The notes under the pieces: generated by a model | Database searches by the model: none | What the model saw: the letters and a program-made list of their open reading frames with translations, nothing else | Told to the model about the DNA's origin: nothing | In this document: positions 50,125 to 59,255 of the stretch, one piece after another | How the letters are laid out: the number at the start of each line of letters is the position of its first letter | Numbering within the stretch: position 1 is the first letter of the stretch | Program-made: the position numbers and the translations under genes | Source of the DNA: Bryobacterales bacterium | GTDB taxonomy: Bacteria; Acidobacteriota; Terriglobia; Bryobacterales; Bryobacteraceae | Assembly: GCA_020851555.1 (NCBI GenBank) | Contig: JADZCM010000041.1 | Location: forward strand, 1 to 64,000 | DNA length: 64,000 nt | Direction: 5' to 3'

Positions 50125-50708
50125 CGGGCCAGGTCGACTCCCAGTTTCTTGAGTTCCTCGGAGTAATACCGGCGGAACAGCAGGTCCCACTCCTCGGTCC
50201 CTTCCGCGATTTCCCGCTTTTGCGAACGGATCTTCTGCCGCGCGGACCGGTCCACCCGGTCCTCCAGGTGCAGCAACTCGGTAATCCCCCGCACCATCTC
50301 CAGGCGGACCTCGTTGATGTCCTTCTTGAGCCGGGCCTCCCTCGACTTACGCAGCGCCGCGACCAGTTTGTGCGAGATGTCGTTGATCTTGTCGCGGGAG
50401 AGCTTCATGTGATCCCCGGTGTCGCGCCCGGACGCCCGGATGACCTTGCGCTGGCTGATCAGGGTGTTCTTGATGCGCCGGAACATCTCCTGGTAGCTGA
50501 CCCCCTCGCGGCGCATGTATTCGCTGTACTGGCTCAGGATCTCCCGGACTTCTTCGTTGAGCCGGTCCTCTACCTGGAGTTCCTCCGTGATGACGCCGGC
50601 GATCAGCTCGGACAGAACCTGCGGGCGGGTTGTTTCCAAAACCTGAGGGCTAAGTTGGGCGACCAGTTGACGGGCGAGATAAGAGATCAGTTCCCTTGGA
50701 AGCAACAT
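50121..50708 (-). CDS. Double DUF507 protein
   Basis: 195 residues formed by two similar halves, each resembling a single DUF507 unit of about 95 residues. The first starts LLPRELISYLARQLVAQL, the second MKLSRDKINDISHKLVAAL; both carry an E-D-R-hydrophobic-x-x-x-(V/A)-R pattern (VEDRLNEEVREI and LEDRVDRSARQKI). Function of the family is unknown to me; it is widespread in Acidobacteriota and delta-type lineages. A strong promoter lies just upstream (50745-50774). Confidence 0.8.
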   Translation of the reverse strand: MLLPRELISYLARQLVAQLSPQVLETTRPQVLSELIAGVITEELQVEDRLNEEVREILSQYSEYMRREGVSYQEMFRRIKNTLISQRKVIRASGRDTGDHMKLSRDKINDISHKLVAALRKSREARLKKDINEVRLEMVRGITELLHLEDRVDRSARQKIRSQKREIAEGTEEWDLLFRRYYSEELKKLGVDLAR

Positions 50709-50744
50709 TCCTGAGCCTCTGTTCTCCTCGCCGCCACAGATTTC

Positions 50745-50774
50745 AGTCTACTTTCGTCACTGAAGGTCTGTCAA
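50745..50774 (-). promoter_or_regulatory. Promoter of the DUF507 gene
   Basis: On the minus strand TTGACA (50774-50769), an 18-bp spacer and TAGACT (50750-50745); the ATG follows 36 nt after the -10. It anchors the recurrent TAnACT form as a genuine -10. Confidence 0.6.
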
Positions 50775-50852
50775 ACCAGGGCGCGGCTGAGAGCGCGTGG
50801 CGCAGCCGCCCGCCGCGCCGCCGTACGGCCCACAACGCTTCTCGTGATACGA

Positions 50853-50880
50853 TTGACACTGCGGCGGCGGTCCCTATATG
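50853..50880 (+). promoter_or_regulatory. Promoter of the DUF1080 gene
   Basis: TTGACA (50853-50858), a 16-bp spacer and TATATG (50875-50880), 64 nt before the DUF1080 start. Divergent from the DUF507 promoter. Confidence 0.6.
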
Positions 50881-50906
50881 GTCCGCTGCATAAAGGCGTA
50901 CGCGGC

Positions 50907-50948
50907 ATGAACGCCGCGCGCCGATCGGAGATCGAGAAAAGGCCATGA
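50907..50948 (+). CDS. Possible 13-codon leader ORF coupled to the DUF1080 gene
   Basis: ATG 50907 opens M-N-A-A-R-R-S-E-I-E-K-R-P, ending with TGA 50946-50948 that overlaps the DUF1080 ATG (ATGA). It lies wholly within the 5' leader downstream of the -10. It has no clear Shine-Dalgarno of its own, so it may be chance, but the overlap would couple its translation to the gene. Confidence 0.3.
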   Translation: MNAARRSEIEKRP

Positions 50949-51670
50949 GAACAGTCAAGCTTCTGTTTGCAGTAACGATGGGCGCCGGCGCGCTCTTCGC
51001 CCAGTTGGGGAAGATCCCCGCAGGCTTCACTCCCATTTTCAACGGGAAGGACCTGACGGGGTGGCACGTCAGCAAGACCAACCATCACGGGACCACCCCC
51101 GAGTTTCGCGTGGTGCACGGGCTGATCGTCGGCACGCAGAACCCCCGCGGCAAGGGAGGGATCCTGCTGACCGACAAAAAGTACAAGAACGTGGAAGTCT
51201 ACATGGAGATATGGCCGGATTGGGGCTGTGACAGCGGCCTGTTCCTCCGCTCCAACGAGGCCGGCGACGCCTACCAGGTCATGCTGGACTACCTGCCCGG
51301 CGGCAACCTGGGGGGCATCTATGGCGAGGGGTTGCAGGGCGTCACTGACAGCGGAGTGAACATGGCCAAGATGTCCGCGCAGGAAAAAGCGGCTCTGGCG
51401 AAGAAGCGCGATGAGGGATGGCAGAAGGTCTGGAAGCGGGAGGCCTGGAATTCGGTGCGCGCGAGAATCGAAGGCGATGTCCCGCACATCATGGTGTGGA
51501 TCAACGGGGAACAGGTTACGGACTTCAAAGACACGGCCAACCATGCCGCGGGCGGCGCCACCGACGGCATGATCGCCATCCAGATGCACTACACGGACGA
51601 GAAGACCAACCGCTGGGTGGATGGCGGATTCTGGCGCTGGCGCAACATCGCGGTGCGGGTACTGCCGTAA
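50945..51670 (+). CDS. Secreted DUF1080 (3-keto-disaccharide hydrolase-like) protein
   Basis: 241 residues with signal peptide (MRTVKLLFAVTMGAGALFAQ). Concanavalin-like jelly-roll fold: starts FTPIFNGKDLTGWHVS, then EFRVVHGLIVG, NVEVYMEIWPDWGCDSGLFL and WNSVRARIEG. The family (3-keto-disaccharide hydrolase) cleaves glycosides first oxidised at C3 by Gfo/Idh enzymes; two such oxidoreductases follow at once (51698, 53177), which strongly supports a 3-keto-glycoside pathway. Confidence 0.9.
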   Translation: MRTVKLLFAVTMGAGALFAQLGKIPAGFTPIFNGKDLTGWHVSKTNHHGTTPEFRVVHGLIVGTQNPRGKGGILLTDKKYKNVEVYMEIWPDWGCDSGLFLRSNEAGDAYQVMLDYLPGGNLGGIYGEGLQGVTDSGVNMAKMSAQEKAALAKKRDEGWQKVWKREAWNSVRARIEGDVPHIMVWINGEQVTDFKDTANHAAGGATDGMIAIQMHYTDEKTNRWVDGGFWRWRNIAVRVLP

Positions 51671-51697
51671 TTCATAAACTCTCGGAAGGAAATTAAT

Positions 51698-52927
51698 GTG
51701 GCAAACAGAAGGGAATTCTTGAAGGCTACGGCCGCCGCAGCGGCCGTTTCTCAGCGGATCCTCGGGGCCAACGACAGGGTCAGGATGGCGGTCATCGGGA
51801 CCGGCAGCCGCGGCACGATCGTCAACGCTCTGTTCCGCAAGCATGCCGATTGCGAATTCGTGGCCGCCTGTGACGTACGGGAGTCGCGGCTGAGCAACGT
51901 CGTGAAACAGATCCAGAGCAAGATCGACACGTACGGCGATTACCGCCGGATCCTGGACCGCAAGGACATCGATGCCGTGCTGGTCACCACCCCCGATCAC
52001 TGGCACAGCCCGATCGTGGTGGACGCCTGCGCCGCGGGCAAGGACGCTTACGTGGAGAAGCCGCTGACCAACACCATCCCGGCGGGCCAGAGGATGGTGG
52101 AAGCCGCCCGGAAGTACAGCCGGGTGGTTCAGTTGGGCACGCAGCAGCGCAGCGGCCAGCATTTCCAGGAGGCGTGCAGGCTGATTCAGGATGGCTTGCT
52201 GGGCAACATCTCGCACGCGGTGCTGTTCCAGCCCGGCGGGTACACCCAGGTCACGCAGCCGCCCGAGCAGCCCCCGGCGGATTTGAACTGGGACCTGTTC
52301 CAAGGGCCGGCCCCGCGCAAGCCCTACTCGCCCAGCCGCCTGCGCTGGCGCTCCTACTACGACTACGGCGGCGGGCTGGTAACCGACTGGGGAGTTCACC
52401 TTACGGACATCGTGATGATGTACCTCAAAGCCGACGGCAAGGGGCCGCTGCTCACCAGCGCCTCGGCCCAGTACATCAACTTCCCCCGGGACCTCGAACA
52501 GGTGCCCGACGCTTTCACCTGCTCCTGGCAGTACGACAACTTCGTCATGACGTTCTCGAACCTGGTGCCTCCCATGCAGGGCGTCAATGCCCAGGGCAAC
52601 TGGTTCTTCGGGCAGCGGGGCGTCCTGCACGTGAACCGCTCGGGCTACGAGGTAATTCCCTCTCCGTCGCGCGGGGGGGCCAGAGGCGGCCAGGCGGCGC
52701 CTCCTCCGATCGAGGCCAAGACGGTTCCCGTGAAGGAGGACTATCAAAACGACCCGGATACGACGGCGCACGCGCGGAACTTCCTGGATTGCGTGAAATC
52801 GCGCCAACGGCCGGTTTGCGACGTGGAGATCGGCTTCAACTCCACCCTGCCGACGCTGATTGCCCTGCTGGCAATCCAGCAGGAGCGCACGTTCCGGTGG
52901 GATGGCAAAGCAGCCCGGCCCGCCTAG
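51698..52927 (+). CDS. Tat-exported Gfo/Idh/MocA oxidoreductase (tandem copy A)
   Basis: 409 residues from GTG 51698, with CGGAAGGA upstream. Signal ANRREFLKATAAAAAVSQRI carries a twin-arginine-like RREFLK motif. Rossmann start RMAVIGTGSRGTIV; the E-K-P motif is intact (AYVEKPLTNT). It ends NFLDCVKSRQRPVCDVEIGF, shared almost word for word with the next gene. Likely oxidises a sugar or glycoside at C3 outside the cytoplasm. 27 bp after the DUF1080 gene. Confidence 0.88.
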   Translation: MANRREFLKATAAAAAVSQRILGANDRVRMAVIGTGSRGTIVNALFRKHADCEFVAACDVRESRLSNVVKQIQSKIDTYGDYRRILDRKDIDAVLVTTPDHWHSPIVVDACAAGKDAYVEKPLTNTIPAGQRMVEAARKYSRVVQLGTQQRSGQHFQEACRLIQDGLLGNISHAVLFQPGGYTQVTQPPEQPPADLNWDLFQGPAPRKPYSPSRLRWRSYYDYGGGLVTDWGVHLTDIVMMYLKADGKGPLLTSASAQYINFPRDLEQVPDAFTCSWQYDNFVMTFSNLVPPMQGVNAQGNWFFGQRGVLHVNRSGYEVIPSPSRGGARGGQAAPPPIEAKTVPVKEDYQNDPDTTAHARNFLDCVKSRQRPVCDVEIGFNSTLPTLIALLAIQQERTFRWDGKAARPA

Positions 52928-53131
52928 CGCCGGGGGAAGGACGGCTGATTTCCGCGGTAAGAAGCGCGCGGGCCTGCCCCACGGCGTGGGCGCCCGCGTT
53001 TTCAGGCGCCCGGCTGTCGGCCGCGGGACAGGACAGGACGCGAGCCGGAGGCAGCCGCCCGGAGAGGAGATTGAATTGCCGGCGGATTTCCTGCCGCGGC
53101 TGTTCCAGGCGGGAGCATGAGGCGGCAGGCG

Positions 53132-53137
53132 TATAAT
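53132..53137 (+). promoter_or_regulatory. Consensus -10 upstream of the second tandem Gfo/Idh gene
   Basis: A perfect TATAAT with 39 nt to the ATG at 53177; no recognisable -35. It suggests that copy B can be transcribed separately from copy A. Confidence 0.4.
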
Positions 53138-53176
53138 CTCTACAGTTGACTTCCTCACGGAATGAGGTGCGTGTTT

Positions 53177-54469
53177 ATGGAACAGCGGCGCAGTTTCCTT
53201 AAGGCGGCCGCGGGCGCGGCCGTCGTGTCCCAGACCGTACGCGGGGCCAACAACCGGGTCCAGATGGGCATCATCGGTATCGGCACGCGCGGCAATCAGG
53301 TACACCAGTCGTTCATGCGGAATAATGACGTCACTTTCGTGGCGGCCTGCGAGGTCCAGCGGAATCGTCTGGACCAATTCGCCACCAAGGCCGGCGGCAA
53401 AATGGCCACCTACGGCGACTACCGGCGTTTGCTGGACAACAAGGACGTGGAGGCGGTTCTGATCACCGCGCCCGATCACTGGCACAGCCCGATGCTGGTG
53501 GCGGCCTGTGACGCCGGCAAGGACGTTTACTGTGAGAAGCCCGTCTCGAACGCCATTGAGCCGGCGCTACGGATGGTGGAAGCCGTCCGCCGGACCAAAC
53601 GGGTGGTCCAGATCGGTTGCCAGCAGCGGAGCTGGCAGCATTTCCAGGATTGCGGGAAGATGATCCTGGACGGATACCTCGGCCAGATCAACCACTGCCT
53701 GCTGTTGTTCGGGGGCGGTGGGGGCGGCGTGCCGCAGCCGCCGGAGAAGCCCCAGGATCCCCCGCCCGATCTGGACTGGGAGATGTTCCAGGGCCCGGCG
53801 CCGCGCCGGCCCTTCGTGCCGAGCCGCCTGCGATGGCGTTCGTGGTGGGACTACGGCGGGGGCTCGATCACGGACTGGGGCGTCCACCTGACCGACGTCA
53901 TGCACTGGTACATGAACGCGGACGCCAAGGCGCCGCTGCTTACCAGCGGGATGGGGCAGTATGTCAACAGCCGCGAAGACCCGGAACGGGCGCCGGACAC
54001 CTTCACGGTCATCTGGAAGTTCGACAAGTTCGTGGCCACGTTCACCAATGCCGTGCCGCCTCCCCTGGATCCGTCCATGGGCATGTCCGACCAGTACGGC
54101 AACTACTTTTTCGGACAGCGCGGCATGCTTCTGGTGAACCGGTACGGACACGAGTGGCGGCCGTCTCCACAACGGGTTCCGGCCGGCCGTGGGGCGCCGC
54201 AAAGCCAGACGCCGCCGCCTCAGCCGCCGCCCATTAAGGCTGAGAAGATCATGGACGCCAAGGGCATGTCGGAAGACCCGGACTCCAAGTTCGGCTCGCC
54301 CACGGTGCGGCACACGCGGAACTTCCTGGATTGCGTGAAGTCGCGCCAGAGGCCGGTGTGCGACATGGAGATCGGGTTCAACTCGACGCTGCCCACGCTT
54401 CTGGCGGTGCTGTCGATCCGTCAGGGGCGGTCGTTCACCTGGGACGGGAAGCAAGCCAGGCCGGCGTAA
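53177..54469 (+). CDS. Tat-exported Gfo/Idh/MocA oxidoreductase (tandem copy B)
   Basis: 430 residues from ATG 53177 (GAGGTG upstream; another ATG at 53162 is less well placed). Signal EQRRSFLKAAAGAAVVSQTV; cofactor motif MGIIGIGTRGNQV; E-K-P in VYCEKPVSNAIE. Clear tandem paralogue of copy A, with an extra Pro/Gln-rich stretch before the last 60 residues (PPPQPPPIKAEK). Followed by a secreted esterase 44 bp downstream. Confidence 0.88.
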   Translation: MEQRRSFLKAAAGAAVVSQTVRGANNRVQMGIIGIGTRGNQVHQSFMRNNDVTFVAACEVQRNRLDQFATKAGGKMATYGDYRRLLDNKDVEAVLITAPDHWHSPMLVAACDAGKDVYCEKPVSNAIEPALRMVEAVRRTKRVVQIGCQQRSWQHFQDCGKMILDGYLGQINHCLLLFGGGGGGVPQPPEKPQDPPPDLDWEMFQGPAPRRPFVPSRLRWRSWWDYGGGSITDWGVHLTDVMHWYMNADAKAPLLTSGMGQYVNSREDPERAPDTFTVIWKFDKFVATFTNAVPPPLDPSMGMSDQYGNYFFGQRGMLLVNRYGHEWRPSPQRVPAGRGAPQSQTPPPQPPPIKAEKIMDAKGMSEDPDSKFGSPTVRHTRNFLDCVKSRQRPVCDMEIGFNSTLPTLLAVLSIRQGRSFTWDGKQARPA

Positions 54470-54513
54470 GTCCGCCGCGCTGAGGCCGACACAGATAGGA
54501 GAGTGCCTGAAAC

Positions 54514-55692
54514 ATGAAAGTGATACGTGTGCTAGCCCTGTTCCTGGCCGCCGGCGCGCCGGTGGCGCTGGCTCAACAGGCGCATGTCAACCTGGACTGG
54601 AATCCGCAGAAGAACACCGAGAACCTGACGCCGTTCGGCGCCAACGTGATCTCTCCGGAGGTCCGCGACGACCGCACGGTGCTGTTCCGCGTCCGCGCGC
54701 CGGAGGCTCAGTCCGTGCTGTTGTCCGGCGGACCGATGCTGCTCGCCATCGGGAAGGGGACCAAGCCGGTTCCCTTCGAGAAAGGCGCGGATGGCGTCTG
54801 GACGCTCACGGTCGGTCCTCTGAAGCCGGATATGTACATCTACAAGCTCACGATCGACGGTGTGACCGTAGCTGATCCCAACAACACCTATACCGGTTTC
54901 GCCGACCAGCCCGGATACAGCCAGTTGATCGTCCACGGGGACGGCCCCAACTACTTCGACGCCAGGAACGTTCCTCACGGCACGGTAACCCGGCACATCT
55001 ATCACTCCGGCGTCACCAACGGCGAGCGCGAGATGTACGTCTACACGCCCCCCGGCTACAACCGCTCGAAGAAGTACCCGGTGCTCTACCTGGTCGGCGG
55101 AAGCGGAGAACTCGCCTCCACCTGGGCGCTGGACGGGCGGGCCAACTTCATTCTCGACAACCTGCTGGCGGAGGGCAAAGCGATCCCCATGATCATCGCC
55201 ATGCCCAACAACCAGATGATCCACCGCAGCCACCCCAAGCATACCGAGCTTACCTTCAAGCTGTTCGAGGCCGAATTGCGCCAGCACATCATCCCGCTCG
55301 TCGAGAAGAACTACAGCGTGGTCGCCAACCGCCGGGGCCGCGCGCTGTCGGGCCTGTCCATGGGCGGGCGGCACACGCAGTTCGTCGGTTTCGAGTCCCT
55401 CGACCTGTTCAGTTCGTTCGGGGTCCTCAGCGCCGGCGACGTTGACAGCGAGAAGTCGAGCGCGAAGTTCCTGAACGATCCGGAGGTGAACAGGAAAGTC
55501 GACTACCTGTTCGTCGGCCAGGGCGCCCATGAGGCCACTGCCGGCAACCGGACCGAGGCGCTCCATCTCGCCTTGACCAAACACAACATCAAGCACGAAT
55601 ACTACGTCGGAGGCGACGGCGCTCACGACTGGGGCACCTGGCGGCACCTGCTGTACTACAAGTTCCTCCCGGGCCTCTGGCGTCGGAAGTAG
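54514..55692 (+). CDS. Secreted enterochelin-esterase-like hydrolase (paralogue 2)
   Basis: 392 residues, signal peptide MKVIRVLALFLAAGAPVALA. N-terminal E-set domain (about 40-145; VLFRVRAPEAQSVLL ... YIYKLTIDGV) and alpha/beta-hydrolase domain, joined through the RNVPHGTVTRHIYHS linker. Nucleophile GLSMGGR, catalytic His in GAHDWGTWRH. Same family as 17157-18275 and 60391-61635. Convergent with the subtilase gene. Confidence 0.86.
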   Translation: MKVIRVLALFLAAGAPVALAQQAHVNLDWNPQKNTENLTPFGANVISPEVRDDRTVLFRVRAPEAQSVLLSGGPMLLAIGKGTKPVPFEKGADGVWTLTVGPLKPDMYIYKLTIDGVTVADPNNTYTGFADQPGYSQLIVHGDGPNYFDARNVPHGTVTRHIYHSGVTNGEREMYVYTPPGYNRSKKYPVLYLVGGSGELASTWALDGRANFILDNLLAEGKAIPMIIAMPNNQMIHRSHPKHTELTFKLFEAELRQHIIPLVEKNYSVVANRRGRALSGLSMGGRHTQFVGFESLDLFSSFGVLSAGDVDSEKSSAKFLNDPEVNRKVDYLFVGQGAHEATAGNRTEALHLALTKHNIKHEYYVGGDGAHDWGTWRHLLYYKFLPGLWRRK

Positions 55693-55802
55693 TGGAACGG
55701 GAGGGCCGGCCGGGAGGGCGGGCGCGCCATCGCCGCGATCCTGCCCGCAGACACCGGCCCGTCTCCCTGCCACCCGACCGGCCGACCCGGCAGCCGTCTC
55801 AG

Positions 55803-58800
55803 TTACTTGACCGGCAGGATTGCGGCTTTGGACGTCTTGCCGCCGATGCTCACGGTGATCTGGTGATTGCCCGGGGCCAGGCCGGCGGGCACCCGGGCGT
55901 TGACCTGATAGAGGCCCGCCAGCGTGGGCGTCAGGCCGCTCCACTCGACCGTGGCGGGGAGTCCGCCGATGGTGACCACCGGGCGGGCGGTGGTTTCCGC
56001 CAGCGGGGAAACCGGCGCGGGCTCGCCGCTCGCCGGCTGGTTGGTGACCGGCCCCAGGCCGTTGGCGAACAACTGCACCACCTGTCCGCGCACCGCCTGG
56101 TTGACGGCGCCGATCACCTGGTTCTTCTCGTCAAGGGCAGCGGCGATTCCTCCCCCGGTTTCGAAAAAGGCCGGCGCATAGTCCGAGAGGGGAACGGTGA
56201 CAACGTTGCCGTAGGAGTTGTCGACCCTCACCTTCACCTTGGCGGAAGTCTGGCCCTGAAGCTCCCACGGCACCTGTATGTTCACCTGGCCCGGACTGAC
56301 GAAGACGAGGCGCGCCGGAAGACTGAGGCCCGCGGAGGGGACGTCGAAGCTGACGTTCACGTAGTCGAGGGCCAGCGGCAGCCGGGAGGAGGAGTTGGCG
56401 TCGGTTACATCGCTCAGGCCCGCCCCAAAGAGCGCTACGTAGGATCCGGGCGCCACGGGCGCGTCCTGTTCAAAGCTCGCCGCGTTGACCACGCCGCCCG
56501 CCGCTATCGCCGGCACGGCTCTGGCCAGACCTCTGAAGCTCAGCTTGAGCGCCCCGGCCGAGGCGGTGAACGAATACGCGCCCGGCGTCGATCGCAGCAG
56601 AGCGCGCGCGGTACTGACACCCAGGAGATCGGTGGCCGGGGAGGAGGCGGTGATCGTGCCGCTCAGGAGCCCCCCGCTCCATACCACCGGAACGCCGGAG
56701 ACGGGCGCCCCGTAAGCATCCACCACTCGGACCGCCATGATTCCGGTTGGAATGGACTGCCCGACGGTGCCGCCGCCGCCTCCGGCGAGCCCGATGAGAT
56801 TCGCTGGAACGCCGGTTGAAACGAAGTACTGATAGGGCACGCGCAGCGTAACTCCTGGTCCCTCGATCTTCACGGTGCCGGAGTAGGCGCCCGCCTTCGG
56901 CATGGCGCCCGTTAGCGCCAGGTTCAGAACGGCGCTTGAATTGGCAGGCACGGAGAGACTCGTTCTGTCGATGGTGAGCGACGTCCCGTCGGCGGACACG
57001 GCGCTTTCTACCGTGAGGTTGAGCGTCAGGGCGGTAGCGGCCGTGTTGGAGATCCGCAGTTCGCGCGCGAGCGGCAGCATGCCCGCTCCCAGGACGCCGA
57101 AAGACACCGTCGAAGGCTCAACCGTCACCGCGGTATTGACCGCCGCCAGAGCATCCAGTTTCCCAGCGCCTACTGACTGCGGGGTAACGGCCGCGCCCGA
57201 GGAATCCGTCGTGACCGCGCCGGACGCGGTGTTGATCAGCGCCGAGCGGACCTGGGCCGCCGTGAAGCCGGGATGGCGCTGGCACACCAGCGCCGCGGCT
57301 CCCGACACCAGGGGGGTGGCGAAACTGGTTCCGCTGGCGGACACGTACCGGCTGCCGGTGTACATGATGCCGAGCGGGTCGAAATCCTGGGTGGCCATGT
57401 ACAGGTCCGTACCGGGCGCTACCAGCTCGGGCTTGACCAGCGAGCCGCCCGTGGAAGGACCGAGGGAGGAGAAAGCGGCCAGCATGTCGGCCAGCGCGCC
57501 GTCCACGACCTCGCGCCCGTCCGGATCCATCGCCACCAGGGCATCCGCATTGGAGGCGAGGTACGTTTTCAGCGCAAGCCCGTCGGCGTTGGAGATCATC
57601 ATCGCCGGAATCGCCGCCTCGGCGAGGCCGCCCGGCGCAATCAGTGGCGACGGGTCCGCCATGTAAAAAATCACGCCCGCCGCTCCGGCGGCGGCGGCAT
57701 TGCCGGCCTTGACCGCGAAGGTACAAGCACCGCGCAGGATCAGGGCAAAGGCGCCCGCCAGCGAACCCGATGGCAGAGGATCGCAAGCGAGACCGTCGTT
57801 CCCCAGCCGGCTGACATCCCGCAAAGGCGCCACGACCGTCCCGGCGGGAAGAGGCGCGTCTCCAAACACGCCCTCAATCGACTGTAGATTGGATGGCGCT
57901 CCCGGCGCGAGAACGCGCACCCCCTGTGTGAAGTAGTGCGAGTTCGTGCTGGCGCCCACGGCCATCACGGAGGGTGCGTTGCCCGGGGAGGCGATGCTGT
58001 GAAAGGTAGGGGTCGCGACGCCGTCGTTGCCTTCATTGCCCGCCGCCGCCACGATGATGACGCCCGCCTGGGCCGCTCTCTCGAAGGCCGTGGCGGTGAG
58101 GTCGCAAGGAGTTCCAGGAGGAAGCCCGCAGGCCGAGCCGGTATCAAGGGGCCCGGTGAGCGCGGCGCCGCCCGTCGAGAAGGAAATGACGTCCATGCCG
58201 TCGTCGATGGCGTCTTCCAGTGCCTGGATGATGACGTCGTCGAACGTGTACTCGTTGACCTGGGGTGATCCGTAGATCTTGTAGTTGCCCAGGTACGCCT
58301 TGGGCGCGATTCCGGAAATGCTGACCGCGCCCGTGTTGCGGGCGCCCGCCGCGGCGGAAGCCACCGCCGTGCCGTGCCCTTCGCGGTCGCGCGCCGAGTA
58401 GTCGTCCGGCCGGGAGTCAGCCGCGGGATCGGTTCCCGAACCGGCGGCGAGCATCCGCACATAGCTGCGCGCCACGATGACCTTGTTGTTCGTGTACGCG
58501 CAATCGCCCTCCGTGCAACGTGGGTAACCCGGCGGCACAGGCAACGAGGCATCCTGAAAAGCGGGATGAGTGTGGTCGATGCCGGTGTCCAAAACAGCGA
58601 TCTTCAGGCCGGCGCCGCTCGCCGCCGCACCGCCCAGGGCATCCCAGGCAGCGGGCGCCCGAACCAGGTACGCCGCCCGGTTCAAGCTCAACCGGTAGCG
58701 CCGCAGGGGGACCACCGCGGCGACGCCTTCCAGCCGCTGCAATTCCGCCAACCGTGATTCGGGAGCGGCCACGAAGACGGCGTTCATGAGCGTGGCGGCC

Positions 58801-59060
58801 GATCCGGTCACCGGAACCTGGAGGGCCGACAACCGGGCCCGCAGGGTTGCCTGCCGCGCCAGAACCTGTTGGCGGTAGCTCAAGGCCGCCGGGCCGGCGG
58901 CGGCGCCGCGCGCCGCAAAGCGGGAGACAACCGGCGGATCCTCCGTCAAGAGAGCGTAACGGTTAGGCGCGAACTGCGCGTAAGAAGCGGGGATTGCCAG
59001 CCAGAATGCGAGCGCGGCGAGGGGGTGCCGGAGGACGGCGAAAGGCCTGAGACTACACAT
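55803..59060 (-). CDS. Secreted subtilisin-like serine protease with PA insert and Solibacter-type C-terminal domain
   Basis: 1085 residues from ATG 59060, giving a signal peptide (LAALAFWLAIPASYAQ). Prodomain about 30-130. S8 catalytic triad: Asp158 in AVLDTGIDHTHP, His229 in EGHGTAVAS, Ser579 in SGTSFATPLVSG. A PA domain is inserted at about 395-515 (RGACTFAVKAGNAAAAGA). Then Ig-like regions (about 625-830, e.g. STVSFGVLGAGMLPLARELR) and a C-terminal domain (about 850-1085: GGVVNAASFEQDAPVAPGSY, FVSPGQVNIQVPWELQG, GLYQVNARVPAGLAPGNH) of the type restricted to Solibacter-like genomes (TIGR03437). It is probably a surface-anchored extracellular protease. Confidence 0.93.
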   Translation of the reverse strand: MCSLRPFAVLRHPLAALAFWLAIPASYAQFAPNRYALLTEDPPVVSRFAARGAAAGPAALSYRQQVLARQATLRARLSALQVPVTGSAATLMNAVFVAAPESRLAELQRLEGVAAVVPLRRYRLSLNRAAYLVRAPAAWDALGGAAASGAGLKIAVLDTGIDHTHPAFQDASLPVPPGYPRCTEGDCAYTNNKVIVARSYVRMLAAGSGTDPAADSRPDDYSARDREGHGTAVASAAAGARNTGAVSISGIAPKAYLGNYKIYGSPQVNEYTFDDVIIQALEDAIDDGMDVISFSTGGAALTGPLDTGSACGLPPGTPCDLTATAFERAAQAGVIIVAAAGNEGNDGVATPTFHSIASPGNAPSVMAVGASTNSHYFTQGVRVLAPGAPSNLQSIEGVFGDAPLPAGTVVAPLRDVSRLGNDGLACDPLPSGSLAGAFALILRGACTFAVKAGNAAAAGAAGVIFYMADPSPLIAPGGLAEAAIPAMMISNADGLALKTYLASNADALVAMDPDGREVVDGALADMLAAFSSLGPSTGGSLVKPELVAPGTDLYMATQDFDPLGIMYTGSRYVSASGTSFATPLVSGAAALVCQRHPGFTAAQVRSALINTASGAVTTDSSGAAVTPQSVGAGKLDALAAVNTAVTVEPSTVSFGVLGAGMLPLARELRISNTAATALTLNLTVESAVSADGTSLTIDRTSLSVPANSSAVLNLALTGAMPKAGAYSGTVKIEGPGVTLRVPYQYFVSTGVPANLIGLAGGGGGTVGQSIPTGIMAVRVVDAYGAPVSGVPVVWSGGLLSGTITASSPATDLLGVSTARALLRSTPGAYSFTASAGALKLSFRGLARAVPAIAAGGVVNAASFEQDAPVAPGSYVALFGAGLSDVTDANSSSRLPLALDYVNVSFDVPSAGLSLPARLVFVSPGQVNIQVPWELQGQTSAKVKVRVDNSYGNVVTVPLSDYAPAFFETGGGIAAALDEKNQVIGAVNQAVRGQVVQLFANGLGPVTNQPASGEPAPVSPLAETTARPVVTIGGLPATVEWSGLTPTLAGLYQVNARVPAGLAPGNHQITVSIGGKTSKAAILPVK

Positions 59061-59065
59061 ATTAC

Positions 59066-59071
59066 AGTGTA
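59066..59071 (-). promoter_or_regulatory. -10-like hexamer 5 nt before the subtilase start
   Basis: TACACT on the minus strand (59071-59066), then gtaat and the ATG; leader would be essentially absent. Confidence 0.4.
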
Positions 59072-59227
59072 GACGGTCCCGTTGCAGGGCGGGTTTCCGC
59101 CCGCGCAGGCGGCCCCGGCAGCCGGACCTTGCGTCCTGCTCATGGGCTTTGCGCCGCGGACGCGCCCCCGGAACTGCCTTCGATTCCCGCGCGCGTTGCT
59201 CCGGCGATCGGCAGGACGCCGCCCTGC

Positions 59228-59233
59228 TATAGT
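59228..59233 (+). promoter_or_regulatory. -10-like hexamer of the VWFA gene
   Basis: TATAGT, 22 nt before ATG 59256, with GATGGGAGC as a Shine-Dalgarno between them; a conventional short leader. Confidence 0.35.
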
Positions 59234-59255
59234 CGAGGATGGGAGCGGGCACGCG

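Noticed and set aside
50771-53485. 904-residue minus-strand frame over the DUF1080/Gfo-Idh genes
   Set aside because: Shadow of the codon-biased genes on the other strand; no recognisable motif or start signal.
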